Shown here in pieces: positions 7,543-16,481 of a DNA stretch of 42,384 bases. The stretch lies in the IMG/VR virus record IMGVR_UViG_3300003321_000136, positions 1 through 42,384 of that record; one strand, written 5' to 3'. The DNA is from a virus. Position 1 is the first letter of the stretch, and the number at the start of each line of letters is the position of its first letter. Position numbers and translations under genes: made by a program. The notes beneath the pieces were generated by a model that worked only from the letters and a program-made list of their open reading frames with translations, had not been told where the DNA came from and did no database searches.

Positions 7543-8421
7543 TCAGGTGTTTGCGCCGAGAGCCGCCAGGCCGCCGGCCTTCGCTCTGGCAATGGCCTCT
7601 TCCGTGGGGAGTCCATCTGCGCCGAGTAGTCCTTCGAGCAGTCCGCCTTTGGTCGCCGTGCCGTTGCCCGTCGCTGGCTGTGAGCCGTTGACGACCGTTC
7701 GGGTCTGCAGATCCTTGATCTGTCCTTTCAGCCCCGCAATCTGGTCGTCGTACTCGGCCTTGACGGCTTTGGTCGCAAACTCGTGCATCAGCTTCAGCGC
7801 GTCGGGGCCACTCTTGGCCGCGAACAGCTGTTTGATAGCTGGGCCATCCACACCGGGCAGGGTGTCGAGTGCTTCGATGCCCTGGGAGAAGTGCGCCAGG
7901 ACATCTCGGTTGGCCGCTTCATAGAGCGGCGCGAGCTCGTTCTGCGCAGTGTGGATTTCGGCCAGTCGCTGGCGAGCTTGCGTGAGCGTCGCGTAATCGA
8001 CGTTCGGATCGGCAATCGTACGCTCGAGCCGTTGCCGTTCCTCGGGCGTCCCCAGCCGCTGTCCCCATTTCTGCTGGACGGCGCTACGGCTCGCGTTGGT
8101 TTCGGCAAGCTGGCGCTCCAGGTCGGCGGCACGCTGTTCAGCAGCCTGCGCGCGTTCGTAGAAGCGGCGAGCGTCTTTGCGACTGAATTGCTGCTCGGTT
8201 GTGGACTCTTGCCCGTTCGATTGCTCCGGCGCTTCGGTATCGCTGTCCGCGGCCTGGTCCTGTGACGGCTCACGCGGCGTGTCGACGACCTCTGCGGGTG
8301 CTGCAGTCGGAGCAGCCTGCTCAGCCGGCGCGAATGCCGCCTCTTGGGCGGCAGTGGCCATCATCTGATCGATGGCGGCCATCGTGTCGGCTGGTGCTGC
8401 TGTGGTCGGACTGTCGGTCAC
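7543..8421 (-). CDS. Capsid scaffold protein
   Basis: The 292-aa product has an acidic, Ala/Pro/Gln-rich disordered N-terminus (about 1-75), a long charged coiled coil (about 78-165, FYERAQAAEQRAADLERQLAETN) and a short C-terminal helical segment after a Gly/Thr linker. This composition and its place immediately upstream of the major capsid gene are the usual signature of a procapsid scaffold. The GTG start at 8421 has GGAG five bases ahead and lies downstream of the structured leader at 8458-8526. Confidence 0.85.
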   Translation of the reverse strand: MTDSPTTAAPADTMAAIDQMMATAAQEAAFAPAEQAAPTAAPAEVVDTPREPSQDQAADSDTEAPEQSNGQESTTEQQFSRKDARRFYERAQAAEQRAADLERQLAETNASRSAVQQKWGQRLGTPEERQRLERTIADPNVDYATLTQARQRLAEIHTAQNELAPLYEAANRDVLAHFSQGIEALDTLPGVDGPAIKQLFAAKSGPDALKLMHEFATKAVKAEYDDQIAGLKGQIKDLQTRTVVNGSQPATGNGTATKGGLLEGLLGADGLPTEEAIARAKAGGLAALGANT

Positions 8422-8457
8422 ATGGGCTCCGATGCCCTCTGCGCCGAGACATGAAGA

Positions 8458-8526
8458 CGCCCCCGGACTGGATCGTGGACGACGGAAGCCCGTAGGGCCT
8501 CAACGTGCGTCCCGTCGCCGGGGGCG
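8458..8526 (-). ncRNA. Structured 5' leader of the scaffold-capsid genes
   Basis: A perfect 9-bp inverted repeat (CGCCCCCGG at 8458-8466 with CCGGGGGCG at 8518-8526) encloses a second stem (CGACGG with CCGTCG) and an apical GCCC-TAC-GGGC hairpin, giving a three-tier RNA about 69 nt long in the untranslated region of the scaffold mRNA. No U-tract follows on the minus strand. It could tune translation or stability of the head-module message. It does not match any riboswitch or ribozyme I can recognise. Confidence 0.5.
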
Positions 8527-8565
8527 ATGAAGGTGCAATTAGTCTAGCAAAGTCTGAGCCGGCGA

Positions 8566-8573
8566 ACTATAGT
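8566..8573. promoter_or_regulatory. Palindromic -10 element, possible bidirectional promoter
   Basis: ACTATAGT is its own reverse complement, so TATAGT, one base off the -10 consensus, is presented on both strands. On the plus strand it ends nine bases before the GTG of the membrane-protein gene, predicting a leaderless transcript. On the minus strand it would start the structured leader of the scaffold gene. No convincing -35 is seen on either side, so this is tentative. Confidence 0.4.
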
Positions 8574-8581
8574 CCGGGTTT

Positions 8582-8845
8582 GTGACCTCCAAGATGCGGC
8601 AAGAACTCCGATCGATCGCCTTGTACTGTGCGCTCGGACTTGCCTGGCTGGTCCTATTCGTGTGTTCGATGGGGCCGGCCCGCGAGCACTTCGGCGAACA
8701 GTACGGGTTCCTGGTCGCGCTGCTGTGGCCGATCCCGGCCGCGTGGATCGTCGGACTGATTGTGCTGCCGTTTGCGATGGCCCGCATTCGGCGCGCACGA
8801 CGCTACCGGAATCGGTACATCGCCCAGGAGATGCGACCAGACTAG
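8582..8845 (+). CDS. Two-helix membrane protein, moron-like, on the opposite strand
   Basis: The 87-aa product has a hydrophobic helix at about 12-30 (ALYCALGLAWLVLFVCSM), a second at about 43-65 (FLVALLWPIPAAWIVGLIVL) and a strongly basic C-terminus (RIRRARRYRNRY), predicting an inner-membrane protein with a cytoplasmic positive tail. It is the only plus-strand gene inside the late operon, and its TAG overlaps the TAG of the 1544-aa gene in a shared CTAG. The GTG at 8582 sits nine bases after TATAGT, consistent with its own promoter and leaderless translation. Opposite orientation within a virion operon is typical of morons; superinfection exclusion or a lysogeny function is possible but unproven. 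Confidence 0.62.
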   Translation: MTSKMRQELRSIALYCALGLAWLVLFVCSMGPAREHFGEQYGFLVALLWPIPAAWIVGLIVLPFAMARIRRARRYRNRYIAQEMRPD

Positions 8846-11800
8846 GGCCGCTGCAGCCCAGGCACGGTAGCCTGTCGCTTCGCCTGATCGGCCGCGAGCC
8901 GCGGCCCAATGTCCGCCCCGATGCCGCCAAGAACCTGCTTACCGGCTGCCTCGTGGGCCTTGTCGATGATCTGCTGCAGGATCTTCCGCTGCTGCGGCTC
9001 TGGGGCTGTCTGGAAGGCTCGATCGTTGGCGAGCGGTGTCAGCATCGCCTGCAACAGCTGCCCCTGGGCATCCATGAAACGGCGCTTGTCATCGTCTTTC
9101 AGGGTCACACTGAAGCCCGGCTTGATGCTCACGTTGTCGGGCGCCGGCGGGACGCGCATCCCCACACCGCCCAGCAACTGCAGCGCATCATCTGGCCGCG
9201 ACTGTGAGATCCGCGTCACGCCTGCCAGCGGCGTCTGGCTTGCGGCAGTAGGCAGGTCGCGACCCAGTACGTCCTGCTTGACGGGGACCTGCTGGCGCAG
9301 CCCAGGGAGCCGCGTCTCGAATTGCTGGAGCGTGCCCAGCAGGGGATTGTCTTTGCTGGGCTGGTGCTCGACCGGATCTAGGGTCCGCGCCCCTGCCGAG
9401 AGCGCCCCACCGAAGGGAACCAGACTGCCGGCAGTGGATGCGCCCAGGTTCTGCAGATAGCTAATCGCCTCACCGTCGCCGCTGATCGCCTTCAGGACGT
9501 CGCCCAGCGACTGCAGGTACGTGGCCGAAAAGATGCCGCGGGTCGTGCGTGCAGCCACATCCGATACCAGGTTCTGCCCAGGTCGCTCGCCCTCGCGCCA
9601 TCCTTCGGCGGCTGAGGCGATCGCGGCCATCGGGATACTGGCTGGTCCCCACTGGGTGTAGCTCAGCCACTTGTCGCCGAGCTTGATGCTGTGGTCCTGC
9701 CAGCCCTGCGAGCGGAGCTGATTGCGCGCAGCTGGGTCTTGCGGTCCCTCGCCGCTCAGCTCGCCATTCATCGCCTTCACGGCTAGCCCCGCCTCGAAGA
9801 GTGACGCAATCGCCGCCTGACCAGCCTCGAGCCGGGCGGTTCGCGTGTCCCCAGCTAGCCCAGCGCGGACAGCGTTGTAGGTGCCGGTTGCCGGTTTGAC
9901 AGCGAGCCCTAGGCCCTGCCGCGTGATGTTCGCGGGTGTGCGGATGAACGGCAGAATGAATTGCACCGCTTGACCGCCGGGGCCGGGCGTCTGGCGCAGC
10001 TTGAGTAGTCGATTGACGAACTCGCCAGGGTCTTCCTGGAAAGTCGCCAGCTTGGCTGCCTGGTTCGCCTCGTCGACCAGATCGGGTCGCGGGTCGCTCA
10101 AGAGCTGCTCGTACTTGGCCATGTCGCCTGCGGCTTCGCGGTAGGCGGCCGATCGGTACGCGCCCTGATAGTTGATCTGCTTGAAGAAATCATCGGCCGC
10201 GGCCAGCAGGTCCGTCGGCAAGCTGATCGCGCGGCCCACTGGCCCATTGCCGAACGGCCGCGGGCGGATACCTTCGGTCTTCGTCAGGTCACTAGCGCTG
10301 ACGCCGGTCTTGAGCGTGCGGGCAAAGATGGCGCCGGCCTCGGGGATGGCTTCGAGCATGCCCTGCACGTCCGCGCCAGCCTCGCGCAGGTAGCCGCCCG
10401 CGGCGAGTCGTAGCGGCCGCGCTGTGGCCTGTGCGGTGTTGCTGGCCGCGTTCTGGATGTGGGTCTGCCATGAACTGAGCATGGAGGCGTAGCGCCATGC
10501 CGAGAGCTTGTCCCACAGTGTGGGCTTCGTCAGGCTCTGCAGCATCTGCGCGCGGGCTACGGTGTCCTCCGGGTCGAGCTTCGAGAATTCTTGAACCCAT
10601 TGGTCGAATTGGTCGGTGCCACCGAGTACCTTGAATGCCTGCTTGATCGCACCATCCGGTCGTGGGCCAGCGCCTGAGCCGATGGCCCCTTGCAATTCTG
10701 CACGGAAGGCACGCAGCGCCCGGCCAGCCTCAGCCGCGGCGCCAGACCTGACGCCCTCGAGCGTGGCGAACTGCAGTGCTTTGTCGGCGAGCTCGGCTTC
10801 CATCGTCGGCGTGACGCTACCCGTGGCTCGAGCGGCTACCACTGACTGGCGCAGCTGGTCGTACTCGCGGCCGGTCTTGGCCAGCGTCTGACCGAGCGCA
10901 ATCGCTTGCTCCTGGTTGAAGGCGCGACCGGCGGGCGTGCGCGTCCACTGATCGATGGTCGTGCCGAGCGCCTTTTCCGCGCCGTTCTGCATCGCCTGGT
11001 CGTCAGTGATCACACCGCGGCGCTGCCCGGCAAACTCTTTGAACGTGTCCGCGAGGTCGGTCATGTAACCCCGCGTCTCTTCGGGGAACTTGTCGAGCAG
11101 GACGTTGCCCGCGTAGCCGTCTTCCGCTGGTCGGAGCGCGGCCTGCTGCTCAGGCGTACCGCGCATCTGCTGCAGCTTGCGGAACAATGGCGACTGACTG
11201 ATCGTGCTAGACGCTGCCATGCTGGGGCTTTGCGTCGTCGGCTGTGACGGCGTCTGTGGCACATCGAAGGGCAGGTCTTCGCTGAATTGCTGCTGCGGCA
11301 GATCAGGCGTATCGTCGGGCTTCAGATAGCCGTGTTCCTCGAGAAAGTCGGCCTGTTCCTGAACGCGCGCCTGCTGGTCGCGTAGTCGGTTTGCCTCGTT
11401 CTGGTAGCGAGCCTTGAGCCCTGGGTTGAACGCTTCAGCCGATCGCGCGTCAAGTTCGGCGATCTGGTTGCCCAGCTCAGTGTGTGTCTGCCCCAGCGAC
11501 TGCCAGTGCTGTAGCAGGTCTTCATCCGAGAGACGCTGGGGCTCAGCCACCTGTGCAATGTCGTCGGCCGAGCGCGTGATGAAACCTTCTACGGGCGCCT
11601 CGCCGGCTTCAGACTGCGCGAACTGACGAAGCTCAGGATTGCGGGCCAGCGCGCCGGCGACTCTCGGGCCAACTGTTAGCCCCGCGGCCAGCCCACCGCC
11701 GATCGCTGCACCGCCGGCCACATTGCCCAGGACATCCAGAGGACTAGCATCGTCTGCTGAGCGAGCGAAGCCACCAACGGCGCCCGCGGCCGCGTTGCCT

Positions 11801-13476
11801 GCAATGCTGGTCGGATTGACGAACGTCAGCGGGTCGGTCAGAGCATTGATTGCACCGCCGACTACGGGTGCGTCGCGAAGCGGGTTCAGGTTCTCTGTCG
11901 CCTGCTCGCGGGCCTGCTCGGCGAGGCGGAAGGTCTGCCCCCCTGCCTGGAGTTGCTCTGTCGGGTTCAACTGCTGGCCGGCCACACTACGGGCCAATGG
12001 GCTACCCTCGGTCGGCTGTGGCAGTGACTGGCTAATGTCCGGCAGCGCTTGACCGACGGTGTCCATGGCACCGCGCACCGCCCCGCCAGGATCGCCGCCG
12101 AATAGCTTGCTCAGTCCGGACGTGATCGCGGTGCTGATCGTGTCTCCGATCTGCTGCAGCGGGTTCGTGCTGCCACCGCCACCAGATGACGCCGCGTCTG
12201 ACGGCTGCATTGCACCCATCGTCAGGCCTGCAGTCTGCTGGGCCAGCATGTTCTTGCTGATCTGCGCGCCCATGCTCGGCGGGTCGGCGGGACTGGGCAA
12301 GGCCGGATCCTGTTGTGCCAGCTGCGCCTGCACGGGCGCACCGCCGGGACCAACTCGACGAAACTCAGGCGCTGAGCCGATGGCCTGGTTCGCATCGCCG
12401 ATGTTGACGTTGGCCTGTGTCCCGCCGGACTGCAGGATTTTGCCGCCGCCCAAATAGATCGCCACATGCTGCATGTGGGGGTCTGAGCTGTTCATGTTGT
12501 AGAAGACCAGATCGCCGGGCTGTGCGTCCTGCTGGCTGATCGTCGAGGACTTGCCATACAGCGTGGTCGTGGACTCGGGTTGCCCGGTCGTCAGATAGCC
12601 CGCCAGACCTGAGCAGTCGAAACCCTGCGTCGGACTCTTGCCGCCCCAGACATACGGCTGACCGATGAAGTCTTTGGCTTTGTCGAGCACCGCGGTCGCG
12701 GTCTGTTGCGCGCCCTGCCCGAAGTCCTGGATGCCCTGCTGCGCGCTCTGCGTCGCATCCTTGACCGCCTGACCGATGCCGTCGAAGGCACCGATACCCG
12801 CCCGTGCGGCGCCGTGGAACGCGCCCCAGCCGTTCTTGGCCACGTTCTGCAGTGCGAAGTCGATCGCCGCACCGACGTTGTTGGGGTCGCGTGCGTCCAG
12901 CCCAGTCGCCTTCGTGAACGCATCGCCCAGTCCTGCTACCGCGTTGCCGCCCTGCGCTACGTTGCCGTAGTGCAGCTGGAAGGGACCGAAGCTTGAGCCG
13001 TTATCACCAGCGCGCACGGGATCGTCTAGGCCGCCTTCCGACTGCGCGACGCGGATCGCCGTCTCGGGGTCGATACCGTACTTCTTGGCCGTCTGGCGGA
13101 TCATATCGGCGATACCGCCTGCCGCTTGGCCGATGCCTCCCAGGACATCCCCGCCGGGCTGCGCGGAGGGGACGCTAGTCGGCGGGGAGCCTGCGGGAGA
13201 TGGGGCAGCGGGTGCGGGACCGCTGATCGGAGAGAGCGCCGGCTGTGTGGAAACCGGCTCTACGGGCTTGGGGGAAGCTACCGGCGTCAGCGCGGCCGCA
13301 ATGTTCGGCAACTGGCTCGTGACGTGTTGCTCCCAGGCATCGGCGGCAAGTTGTGGCACATTCGCTTGAGCGACATTAGCCCAGGCATCAGCCATTTGCT
13401 GCCGTGCGAACTTCTCGAAGTTGTCAGCCTGGAAGTTATTCCAGCTCGGCAGATCAACGTAGAAGTCGTCAGGCAT
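8842..13476 (-). CDS. Giant ejected virion protein with lysozyme-like and NlpC/P60 domains
   Basis: The 1544-aa protein contains a Pro/Ala-rich linker (about 60-110), a lytic-transglycosylase-like segment (about 120-225; MIRQTAKKYGIDPETAIRVAQ with Glu147, then GPFQLHYGN), an NlpC/P60 peptidase domain (about 262-355; FDCSGL with Cys288 and MQHVAIYLG with His337), Gly/Ala-rich hydrophobic stretches (about 535-605), a coiled coil (640-715) and a helical C-terminal half. WRYASMLSSWQTHIQNAASN (about 994-1013) recalls large polyvalent proteins injected with phage DNA. In the absence of a tape measure, it most likely acts like T7 gp16: packaged in the head, ejected, and locally opening peptidoglycan. 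It overlaps its upstream gene by one base. Confidence 0.85.
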   Translation of the reverse strand: MPDDFYVDLPSWNNFQADNFEKFARQQMADAWANVAQANVPQLAADAWEQHVTSQLPNIAAALTPVASPKPVEPVSTQPALSPISGPAPAAPSPAGSPPTSVPSAQPGGDVLGGIGQAAGGIADMIRQTAKKYGIDPETAIRVAQSEGGLDDPVRAGDNGSSFGPFQLHYGNVAQGGNAVAGLGDAFTKATGLDARDPNNVGAAIDFALQNVAKNGWGAFHGAARAGIGAFDGIGQAVKDATQSAQQGIQDFGQGAQQTATAVLDKAKDFIGQPYVWGGKSPTQGFDCSGLAGYLTTGQPESTTTLYGKSSTISQQDAQPGDLVFYNMNSSDPHMQHVAIYLGGGKILQSGGTQANVNIGDANQAIGSAPEFRRVGPGGAPVQAQLAQQDPALPSPADPPSMGAQISKNMLAQQTAGLTMGAMQPSDAASSGGGGSTNPLQQIGDTISTAITSGLSKLFGGDPGGAVRGAMDTVGQALPDISQSLPQPTEGSPLARSVAGQQLNPTEQLQAGGQTFRLAEQAREQATENLNPLRDAPVVGGAINALTDPLTFVNPTSIAGNAAAGAVGGFARSADDASPLDVLGNVAGGAAIGGGLAAGLTVGPRVAGALARNPELRQFAQSEAGEAPVEGFITRSADDIAQVAEPQRLSDEDLLQHWQSLGQTHTELGNQIAELDARSAEAFNPGLKARYQNEANRLRDQQARVQEQADFLEEHGYLKPDDTPDLPQQQFSEDLPFDVPQTPSQPTTQSPSMAASSTISQSPLFRKLQQMRGTPEQQAALRPAEDGYAGNVLLDKFPEETRGYMTDLADTFKEFAGQRRGVITDDQAMQNGAEKALGTTIDQWTRTPAGRAFNQEQAIALGQTLAKTGREYDQLRQSVVAARATGSVTPTMEAELADKALQFATLEGVRSGAAAEAGRALRAFRAELQGAIGSGAGPRPDGAIKQAFKVLGGTDQFDQWVQEFSKLDPEDTVARAQMLQSLTKPTLWDKLSAWRYASMLSSWQTHIQNAASNTAQATARPLRLAAGGYLREAGADVQGMLEAIPEAGAIFARTLKTGVSASDLTKTEGIRPRPFGNGPVGRAISLPTDLLAAADDFFKQINYQGAYRSAAYREAAGDMAKYEQLLSDPRPDLVDEANQAAKLATFQEDPGEFVNRLLKLRQTPGPGGQAVQFILPFIRTPANITRQGLGLAVKPATGTYNAVRAGLAGDTRTARLEAGQAAIASLFEAGLAVKAMNGELSGEGPQDPAARNQLRSQGWQDHSIKLGDKWLSYTQWGPASIPMAAIASAAEGWREGERPGQNLVSDVAARTTRGIFSATYLQSLGDVLKAISGDGEAISYLQNLGASTAGSLVPFGGALSAGARTLDPVEHQPSKDNPLLGTLQQFETRLPGLRQQVPVKQDVLGRDLPTAASQTPLAGVTRISQSRPDDALQLLGGVGMRVPPAPDNVSIKPGFSVTLKDDDKRRFMDAQGQLLQAMLTPLANDRAFQTAPEPQQRKILQQIIDKAHEAAGKQVLGGIGADIGPRLAADQAKRQATVPGLQRP

Positions 13477-13676
13477 CAGGCCGCCGCATCGTCCTTCGTG
13501 AACCGACCTCGGATGTGGCCGATGAACGCAAGGCGATCCATCGTCTGCTGGTCGTCCAGCAGCTTGTGCGCCGAACAGGACCCTTCATTCGCCACACACG
13601 TGCAGTTCTTGGCGATCGCTTTGACCAGATGCTCAAGGTCTTCAGTTGAGCCGTGCCAAACGGTGATATTCGCCAT
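13476..13676 (-). CDS. Small cysteine-containing late protein
   Basis: The 66-aa product is unrecognised. It has a CTCVANEGSCSAH segment whose three cysteines and histidine could bind zinc, between two short helices, and an acidic-basic C-terminus (GRFTKDDAAA). The start is close behind the upstream gene (13680), and the TGA overlaps the start of the giant ejection protein (TGATG), implying translational coupling with it. A role in packaging or folding the giant protein is possible from position alone. Confidence 0.7.
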   Translation of the reverse strand: MANITVWHGSTEDLEHLVKAIAKNCTCVANEGSCSAHKLLDDQQTMDRLAFIGHIRGRFTKDDAAA

Positions 13677-13679
13677 GCT

Positions 13680-14675
13680 TCATCCCAGTGGGATCGCGGC
13701 TCGCTGGCCCACTCTCGACTGCTGGTACGACTGCAGGAAGCTCGGCAGGCTGAACCCGGACGCCTTAAGCCCAGAGCCGAACAGCGCCATTTCATCAGGA
13801 GTCAACTGCTCGAGGGCCTGTGGCGCCAGACCCGTGCCGCCGGTCCTGCCGATGGCGCCGATCAACCCCAGTGCTCGGTCTTGCTGTGTCGGAGTGAGCG
13901 AGCCGGCGATCGCCTGATTGACGGGCGTGCCGGTCACCGCGGCCGCCTGTGCGGTCGGGCTGGCTGCCGGGTTGCTCTGCAGCGCGCGCATTGTGTCTGC
14001 TGGGCCAGTAGCAGCCCCTGTGGGCGTCGCTGACGCCGGCGTATTGGTCACACCAGGCGTCGCGCCCCCGGTAAGCTGCTGGGCCAGCGTATCCATGTTC
14101 TGTGCGATCGGCGCAGTGTCGCCCGTAGCACCGAAGGCCGGCATGGTCAGCCCGTTCTGGAGCGCTGACAAGAACGTAGGCACACCCGGATTCCCCTGCG
14201 CGCCGCGGAAAAAGTTGGACTGCTGGAAGTAGTCGGATGGTCCGCCCAACTGTGCTGCCTGACCCAGATAGCTCAAGCCAAGATTGGCCTGCGCCATCTG
14301 AATCTGGTTCATGATCTGCTGAATCGTGGCTTCCTGGACCTTGATGTTGACCAGGGCCGTCGGCAGCCCAGCTTGTTCCCACTGCTGCTTCTGGAAGTCG
14401 AGCTGCGCCTGAAACTGCGCCTGGTTCTGGGCCAGCTGCTGCTGGCTGAAGCCGGACGACGCCTTGAAGGCATCGAGAATCGACTGCTGGTCGGAGCTGA
14501 CCCCGCCACCGGCGCTACCGCCAATGCTCGCCGGCGAGCTCGTGACGCTTGCCTGACCGCCTGGGTGGCCAGCCTCGAGCACAACGTTGCCGCTCGAGTC
14601 GGCGCCTACCCAGTTGCCGGCGTCACGCGCGGCCTGGCGGCCCGCATAGGTACTCAGATCCCAGGTGTCAGCCAT
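13680..14675 (-). CDS. Probable internal/ejection virion protein
   Basis: The 331-aa protein has a Gly/Ser-rich N-terminus, a Gln-rich helical region (about 70-130; SQQQLAQNQAQFQAQLDFQKQ, then IQQIMNQIQMAQANLG), a central Ala/Thr/Pro-rich linker (about 180-245) and a helical C-terminus. There is no catalytic motif. With the 600-aa coiled-coil protein upstream and the 1544-aa protein downstream it forms a three-gene set that parallels the T7-type ejectosome genes (gp14, gp15, gp16). That assignment is inference from order, size and composition. Confidence 0.65.
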   Translation of the reverse strand: MADTWDLSTYAGRQAARDAGNWVGADSSGNVVLEAGHPGGQASVTSSPASIGGSAGGGVSSDQQSILDAFKASSGFSQQQLAQNQAQFQAQLDFQKQQWEQAGLPTALVNIKVQEATIQQIMNQIQMAQANLGLSYLGQAAQLGGPSDYFQQSNFFRGAQGNPGVPTFLSALQNGLTMPAFGATGDTAPIAQNMDTLAQQLTGGATPGVTNTPASATPTGAATGPADTMRALQSNPAASPTAQAAAVTGTPVNQAIAGSLTPTQQDRALGLIGAIGRTGGTGLAPQALEQLTPDEMALFGSGLKASGFSLPSFLQSYQQSRVGQRAAIPLG

Positions 14676-14678
14676 GGA

Positions 14679-16481
14679 CTAGCCTCCCCACTGCACGCCC
14701 TGCTGGGCAAGTCTGCGCTTCGCTTCGGCTACCAATTCGGCCGGCCACATGCCCTCGACATCGGCCGGTGTCGCCGGTTGCTGGGCCTGCATGAACGCGG
14801 GCATTCCATTGCGCGCGGCACTCTGGGCTGACGTCTCGGGCGTGTAGTTGTAGGTCACCGGAGTAGGTGCATATCCCGCGCCCGCCGGCTGTTGCGGCGC
14901 TGGAGATCCACCCGGCCCACCGATGTTGATAGTGATTGGCGTCTGCGAACCGGGATGCTGCGCCATTGGCATAGCCGGCATGGCCGTTGGTGCCTGCTGC
15001 GGCATGGACTGCGGCGCACCCATCGACTGCATAAGCGGCGACTGCGCCTGCGGGATCTGACCCATCTCGCCCAGGTTGGCCTTCATCATGTTCAGCGCGG
15101 CGATCAGTCCACGGCCAGCGGCATCGGAGCCGGGCGCCACGGTGTTGTTGAGCGAAGAGAACGTGTTGAACAGTGCCGTAGTACCGCTGGTGTAGTCGTT
15201 CATCCGCTGCCCGGCCAGCACGGCATCCTGACCGCGGCGCGTCGTGTCCTGCTCAGTGTTGAACTTGTTCTGCTCGAATGGCGTGGTGCCCTGGATCGCG
15301 CTCGTGATGTGCTGTTGCAGCAGCGCGTTCCCCTGGGTCGGGTCGAGCTGTCCGCTGGCGATCAGGTTCTTGATCTCCTGGATGCGCTGCGGCATCGCAT
15401 AGAGGCTGCCCAGCTGGCGCTGCTGCGTCGTCGCCTGGGTGGCTTCAGTCTGCGCCTGGGTAAGCGGAATGCCCGCCTTCGTCGCCTCGACCTGCGCCGC
15501 TGTGGCAATGACCTGTTCACGGGTTAGTCCGGTTTGGGCAGCGACCTGGTCGGCCTGCGCATCGGTCAGCCTACCCTGGGAACCGAGCAGCGCGATCTCG
15601 GCTTCGGTGTGTTTGACCTGTGCCTCGGTGAGCCCGGTCTGCGCGGCAACCTGCGAAGCCTGGGCTTCGGTCAACCGCTGCTGCGCGCCCACAAGCCCCG
15701 TTTCCGCGGCCGTCCGCGCGGTCTGCGCTCCGGTGAGCCCAGTCTGCGCCTGGGTCAGCCCGGTTTGAGCCTGTGTCTGGGCCGTCTGTGCCTGCACCAG
15801 CGGGATCTCAGCGCCCAGTCGCTGAGCCTGCGCCTGAGTGCTGGCCACATTCGCCTGGGCCTGCTGTGTGGCGATCTGGGCCTGCTGGATCTGGTCGGGG
15901 GTGGTTGCCGTCAGAACGGCCGTCTTTGCGTTCTCTGCGGCCGCCTGAGCCTGCGCGTAGCTCGATTGCGCGCGGATCTGGTTCAGGCGGTCGGGCTGGG
16001 TAGCCTGCGACTCCTGAATGTCGTACTCGATCTTCTTGCCGTTCCAGCGGGCGGCATTGGCTTGCGACTGCAGCAGGTCACGAGCGGTCGGGTCGGACCG
16101 CTGGACGATCTTGTCGACCTCGTCGGCCTTATTGTTCTGGGCCGTCTGGAGGTCGCCCGCGGCCTTCGCCCACGCCGTCTGCGCGGTCTGCAGGGCGCTC
16201 TGGTAATCCGACAGGAAAGCGATCTTGGACGGGTCGCTCTGTGCTGCGACCAGCGCTTGCCGGGCCTGGTTGACCGCAGTCTGTGTCTGCGCGTACTGCG
16301 ACTGCGCGGTCTGTACCGCCTGATCGAGCTGGTTGTAGAGCGCCTGGTCATTCGCCGACAGACCTTGCAGCGGGATCGTGGGCGCAGCCGGACTGAGCGG
16401 GGCTGCCGTGGCGCCGGTGGGCGGCGGGTTCTGGGTGTTGTACGCCGGCTCGCCAGGCGTCCCGTAGTCGTTCATCGTCAT
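14679..16481 (-). CDS. Long coiled-coil internal virion protein
   Basis: The 600-aa protein is almost entirely helical between residues 40 and 360 and includes an unbroken run of heptads of the type AQTGLTx (about 232-355). A second half with little secondary structure is rich in Met, Pro and Gln (about 455-560), and a short helix ends the chain (WPAELVAEAKRRLAQQG). It overlaps the preceding gene by four bases (ATGA). Length, fibrous nature and position among the ejection-type genes suggest an internal core or periplasm-spanning protein; a structural stalk is an alternative. Confidence 0.68.
   Translation of the reverse strand: MTMNDYGTPGEPAYNTQNPPPTGATAAPLSPAAPTIPLQGLSANDQALYNQLDQAVQTAQSQYAQTQTAVNQARQALVAAQSDPSKIAFLSDYQSALQTAQTAWAKAAGDLQTAQNNKADEVDKIVQRSDPTARDLLQSQANAARWNGKKIEYDIQESQATQPDRLNQIRAQSSYAQAQAAAENAKTAVLTATTPDQIQQAQIATQQAQANVASTQAQAQRLGAEIPLVQAQTAQTQAQTGLTQAQTGLTGAQTARTAAETGLVGAQQRLTEAQASQVAAQTGLTEAQVKHTEAEIALLGSQGRLTDAQADQVAAQTGLTREQVIATAAQVEATKAGIPLTQAQTEATQATTQQRQLGSLYAMPQRIQEIKNLIASGQLDPTQGNALLQQHITSAIQGTTPFEQNKFNTEQDTTRRGQDAVLAGQRMNDYTSGTTALFNTFSSLNNTVAPGSDAAGRGLIAALNMMKANLGEMGQIPQAQSPLMQSMGAPQSMPQQAPTAMPAMPMAQHPGSQTPITINIGGPGGSPAPQQPAGAGYAPTPVTYNYTPETSAQSAARNGMPAFMQAQQPATPADVEGMWPAELVAEAKRRLAQQGVQWGG
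15417..15788 (-). repeat. Heptad repeat region in the coiled-coil gene
   Basis: About seventeen consecutive 7-residue units of the form A-Q-x-x-L-T-x are encoded here without a phase break, reflected in DNA as repeated GCCCAGAC- and CTGACC-like 21-mers. Ala and Leu fall on the a/d core positions. The near-identity of several units suggests growth by tandem duplication. Confidence 0.75.

Noticed and set aside
8539-8930. Minus-strand frames opposite the 87-aa membrane protein
   Set aside because: They lack protein-like patterning, whereas the plus-strand frame has two clear membrane helices and a basic tail.
8842-13476. Tape-measure protein
   Set aside because: Wall-degrading domains at the N-terminus, absence of tail-tube and chaperone genes, and a neighbouring set of ejection-like proteins favour an ejected internal protein.
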